A stretch of 64,000 nt of DNA from Rhizobium leguminosarum (GTDB lineage Bacteria > Pseudomonadota > Alphaproteobacteria > Rhizobiales > Rhizobiaceae), in NCBI RefSeq assembly GCF_017876795.1, contig NZ_JAGIOR010000001.1:2754501-2818500 (forward strand), given 5' to 3'. The notes under the pieces were generated by a model. It saw nothing but the letters and a program-made list of their open reading frames with translations, ran no database searches and was not told the origin of the DNA. Made by a program: the position numbers and the translations under genes. Position 1 is the first letter of the stretch. Each line of letters opens with the position of its first letter. Positions 61,296 to 64,000 of the stretch are shown here, in pieces.

Positions 61296-63566
61296 ATGAC
61301 CAGCCGCGCTCCGTCAAACCTGACGCAAGGCCACGATCCCGGCCCCCGAAGGCCAGGGGTTGATGAGATGGCATTGGCAAGCCGCGATCTGGGCGGTGGC
61401 CTCCGGCAGGTCGTCTTATCGGTTCCCGACATGCGATGTGGTGGATGCATGGCACGGTTGGAGACGACACTCGCCGGAGCGCCCGAGGTTCGCTCGGTTC
61501 GCGCAAACCTGACGACGAAGCGGCTGACCATCACCTGGCAGACGGAAAACAACAGCCAGCCGGATTTTGCGGCTTTGATCGGAGCGATCGGCTACACGGC
61601 CGTTCTGCCGACCGAAGGCCATGACCAGTCCGACGCTGAGATGTCGGAGCTATTGCGCGCGCTGGCGGTCGCGGGCTTCTGCTCGATGAACATCATGCTC
61701 CTGTCCGTCTCGGTCTGGTGGGGCGCTGACCCGTCAATACGCCAGGCGCTCCATATGATCTCTGCGGCACTCGCTTTGCCTGCTGTCATCTTTTCGGGCG
61801 CGACATTCTACCGCTCGGCATGGCGGGCGCTCGCGCATGGCAGGGTGAACATGGACGTACCAATCAGCATCGGCGTCCTGCTCTCATTCTTCCTGAGCGC
61901 TTACGATACGTTTGCGGAGGGACGGCAGGCCTACTTCGAGGCGGGCACATCGCTTCTCTTCGTCCTGCTCATCGGACGCACGCTTGATAAAATGATGCGG
62001 AAGCGGGCGCGTTCGGCCGCCGCCTCGCTGGCGGACATGATGCCGAAGGGCGCGCATGTGATAGACCCAGAGGGCCGGATCGACTATATCTCGCTGAGCG
62101 ACATCGCCCCCGGCACCCACCTTTTGATTGCAACCGGGGACAGAATTCCGGCTGACGGGACGATCCTTACCGGCATCTCCGAACTTGATCGTTCGCTGGT
62201 GACAGGAGAGAGTCGCTGGGAGACCATCGCGCCTGGCGGGCTGGTCCGAGCCGGAGATTTGAACGTCGGCCATCCACTCACTGTGGAAGCCACGACCGCA
62301 CCGGAAAATTCGACGCTCGCTGAGCTGCACAGGATGCTCGAGGCCGTCGAGGACGGCAGGTCGGAATACAGAATGCTCATCGACCGGGCAGCAAGGCTCT
62401 ACGCGCCCGTCGTTCATGGACTGTCGCTGTTGGCGTTCTTTGGCTGGCTCCTGGCCACAAATGACATCCACCATTCCCTGACGATATCAATCACGGTGCT
62501 GATTATCTCATGCCCGTGCGCGCTTGGTTTAGCGGTGCCGATGGTGCAGGTCGTTGCCGCCCGACGCTTGTTCAAGCACGGCGTCGTCGCGCGTGACGGG
62601 TCCGCATTGGAGCGACTTGCGGTGGTTGACACCGTCGTCTTCGACAAGACCGGAACGCTGACACGGTACGACCCGATGTTGGTCGCTGCGACCTCAACCG
62701 GGCCGATGGGGTTCTCACTGGCCGCGTCACTGGCACGCCATTCGAGCCATCCGCTGTCAAAGGCGATCGTCAGCTACGCTGCGCGGGGCAACGCGGAGAC
62801 CTTACCGCTCGAGGATGTCAGGGAAATACCCGGCAACGGCCTTGAAGCGTGCTTTCGCGGTGAACGTTATCGGCTCGGACGAGCAGCTTGGGCCACGGAC
62901 AGTCACCTGATGAATCGGCCGGCGGCTTCGACGGTGGTGCTGACTCAAGGTCGAGAAGTCCTCGCCTCATTCGTTTTCGGTGAACGGGTCGGTGCGGGGT
63001 CGGCAAATGCGGTGCGCTTCCTGAAGGAACAGGGGATCGCAGTGCAGATGCTGACTGGCGATGTTGCGGATGCGGCCCTTGCTGTGGCGCGTGAGGTCGG
63101 GATCGACGAGGTGACGGCAGCCGCCCTTCCAAAAGACAAGGCCGAGGTCATCGATGCGCTGCGCAGTCGGGGGCGCAAGGTGATGATGATTGGTGACGGG
63201 ATCAACGATGCTGTTGCCCTGAAGAGGGCTCATGTTTCCATGGCGCCGGCATCGGGAAGCGATATCGGGCGGAGCGTCGCCGATTTCATCCTGCTGAATG
63301 CCGATATGAACGGCCTGGAAGTTGCGCTTACGACGGCGCGAAGAGCTGCCATGCTGATCCGCCAGAACTTTGCGCTGGCGATCGTTTACAATGTCGTCAG
63401 TATCCCGGTCGCCCTATCAGGCTATGCAAGCCCTCTGATCGCGGCAGTAGCGATGTCGACGTCGTCCATCTTCGTCGTCGCCAATGCGTTGAGGCTTGAT
63501 AAGAAGGATAGTTTGCCATCGTGGCGGCCTGCCCGGAAAAATAGGCTGGCCGGAGCAGTCCAATGA
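61296..63566 (+). CDS. ccoI: Copper-transporting P1B-type ATPase for cbb3 assembly
   Basis: 756 residues. N-terminal heavy-metal domain with MRCGGCMARLE near residue 47, eight membrane helices, ion-binding SCPCALGLAVPM near 405, phosphorylation DKTGTLT near 450, and MIGDGINDAVALKRAHVSMA near the hinge. Needed to bring copper to the CuB site. The group matches CcoI/FixI better than general CopA because of its gene context. Follows the DUF2189 gene by six bases and overlaps ccoS by four. Confidence 0.93.
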   Translation: MTSRAPSNLTQGHDPGPRRPGVDEMALASRDLGGGLRQVVLSVPDMRCGGCMARLETTLAGAPEVRSVRANLTTKRLTITWQTENNSQPDFAALIGAIGYTAVLPTEGHDQSDAEMSELLRALAVAGFCSMNIMLLSVSVWWGADPSIRQALHMISAALALPAVIFSGATFYRSAWRALAHGRVNMDVPISIGVLLSFFLSAYDTFAEGRQAYFEAGTSLLFVLLIGRTLDKMMRKRARSAAASLADMMPKGAHVIDPEGRIDYISLSDIAPGTHLLIATGDRIPADGTILTGISELDRSLVTGESRWETIAPGGLVRAGDLNVGHPLTVEATTAPENSTLAELHRMLEAVEDGRSEYRMLIDRAARLYAPVVHGLSLLAFFGWLLATNDIHHSLTISITVLIISCPCALGLAVPMVQVVAARRLFKHGVVARDGSALERLAVVDTVVFDKTGTLTRYDPMLVAATSTGPMGFSLAASLARHSSHPLSKAIVSYAARGNAETLPLEDVREIPGNGLEACFRGERYRLGRAAWATDSHLMNRPAASTVVLTQGREVLASFVFGERVGAGSANAVRFLKEQGIAVQMLTGDVADAALAVAREVGIDEVTAAALPKDKAEVIDALRSRGRKVMMIGDGINDAVALKRAHVSMAPASGSDIGRSVADFILLNADMNGLEVALTTARRAAMLIRQNFALAIVYNVVSIPVALSGYASPLIAAVAMSTSSIFVVANALRLDKKDSLPSWRPARKNRLAGAVQ

Positions 63567-63721
63567 GCTCATTGTTGTTCCTCATACCCATAACCGTAGT
63601 GATGGGGATTGCCGGACTGGGTGCATTCCTGTGGTCTTTGCGGAATGGCCAGTACGAAGATCTGGAGGGAGCGGCGGAACGCATACTTTTTGAAAACGAC
63701 GACAAGCCGCTGGGCGGCTGA
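63563..63721 (+). CDS. ccoS: cbb3 oxidase assembly protein CcoS
   Basis: 52 residues starting in the ccoI stop (ATGA). One hydrophobic helix (LFLIPITVVMGIAGLGAFLW) then SLRNGQYEDLEGAAERILF and the conserved end DDKP. CcoS helps insert heme and copper into CcoN. Confidence 0.9.
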   Translation: MSSLLFLIPITVVMGIAGLGAFLWSLRNGQYEDLEGAAERILFENDDKPLGG

Positions 63722-63743
63722 CACGCACACTGAAGGAAATGCG

Positions 63744-64000
63744 ATGGAAGATACAGAGCCCCAGTCTCAACTGCCAGAAGATCACACCGGACATTCCTCT
63801 CGCAGCGGCACGATCGATCCGTCAGAGTCCGTGACGGGTGTAGGGGTCGTCTTCGGCATCGTTGGAGCGGTGGTTGGTATTGTCGCGACTATACTGACCG
63901 CCGACGCGTCCGGTGTTCTGGAATGGATTGTCTGTTGCATCATTGGAGTTTTGGCGGGAGGTTCCGCAGGTATCGTCATCGGCGGATTGTTCGGGGCAAT
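63744..64000 (+). CDS. Membrane protein, unknown function (3' end outside window)
   Basis: At least 85 residues from ATG 63744, preceded by GAAGGAAA. A hydrophilic N terminus (EDTEPQSQLPEDHTGHSS) is followed by two hydrophobic helices, the first with VVFGIVGAVVGIVATIL and the second with CCIIGVLAGGSAGIVIGG. Follows ccoS by 22 bases, so probably belongs to the same operon. The end lies beyond the window. Confidence 0.6.
   Translation, partial: MEDTEPQSQLPEDHTGHSSRSGTIDPSESVTGVGVVFGIVGAVVGIVATILTADASGVLEWIVCCIIGVLAGGSAGIVIGGLFGA

Noticed and set aside
1..64000. CRISPR arrays, tRNA or rRNA genes, replication origin (repABC), phage genes
   Set aside because: None seen. The repeats here are palindromic or tandem, not spacer-separated, and no tRNA cloverleaf or rRNA signature was recognised.

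Overview
The window looks like a piece of a Rhizobium replicon (R. etli / R. leguminosarum type alphaproteobacterium). The DNA is GC-rich, the small exported proteins (BA14K, DUF3828, DUF3313) are of kinds common in Rhizobiales, the LexA box is of the alphaproteobacterial direct-repeat type, and several families of rhizobial intergenic palindromes recur. The gene content is accessory (metabolism, export, stress), without ribosomal or tRNA genes, which fits a large plasmid or a variable chromosomal region. I cannot tell which.

Layout. 1-11 kb: a partial Kup potassium transporter, a CHAP/NlpC-like secreted protein, a PLP-dependent decarboxylase, acetyltransferases, a broken ornithine-cyclodeaminase-like gene, a dapB paralogue, two VOC proteins and a nitrilase-fold protein that lacks two expected catalytic residues. 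11-19 kb: an ABC exporter, a LysE exporter, a phosphodiester glycosidase, ubiA, and a twice-broken argG divergent from an intact Lrp regulator. 18.9-20.6 kb: an intact IS630-type element inserted into the 3' end of a P-loop kinase-like gene. 20.7-29 kb: a membrane-anchored LAS-type metallopeptidase, a MarR-GNAT fusion with a perfect palindrome against its start codon, Lrp plus AzlCD amino-acid export, an HxlR/RibD-like divergent pair, and an ABC-2 exporter with one broken permease. 29-39 kb: a two-component system, a lipoprotein followed by an elaborate hairpin cluster, a BA14K protein, an alpha/beta hydrolase, an HtrA-like protease, dusA with a decayed facing copy, and cspA. 39-52 kb: a large RTX/cadherin-like secreted protein, an SOS-controlled SRAP protein between an intact acetyltransferase and a decayed copy of it, UvrB with a tail built partly from translated intergenic repeats, and a rhomboid protease. 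52-56.6 kb: signalling leftovers (one class III cyclase and half of another, a receiver-only regulator) and a DUF899 protein. 56.8-64 kb: an eight-gene cbb3 oxidase operon (ccoN-O-Q-P, a small membrane protein, a DUF2189 protein, ccoI, ccoS) followed by a partial membrane protein.

Two themes stand out. First, gene decay: at least six genes carry stops, frameshifts, insertions or truncations, and short palindromic repeats are implicated in some (argG) and have been absorbed into coding sequence in another (uvrB). Some of the single-base lesions could be sequencing errors. Second, several divergent regulator/target pairs have visible operators (MarR-GNAT, HxlR, LexA-SRAP). No CRISPR array, tRNA, rRNA or replication origin was seen.
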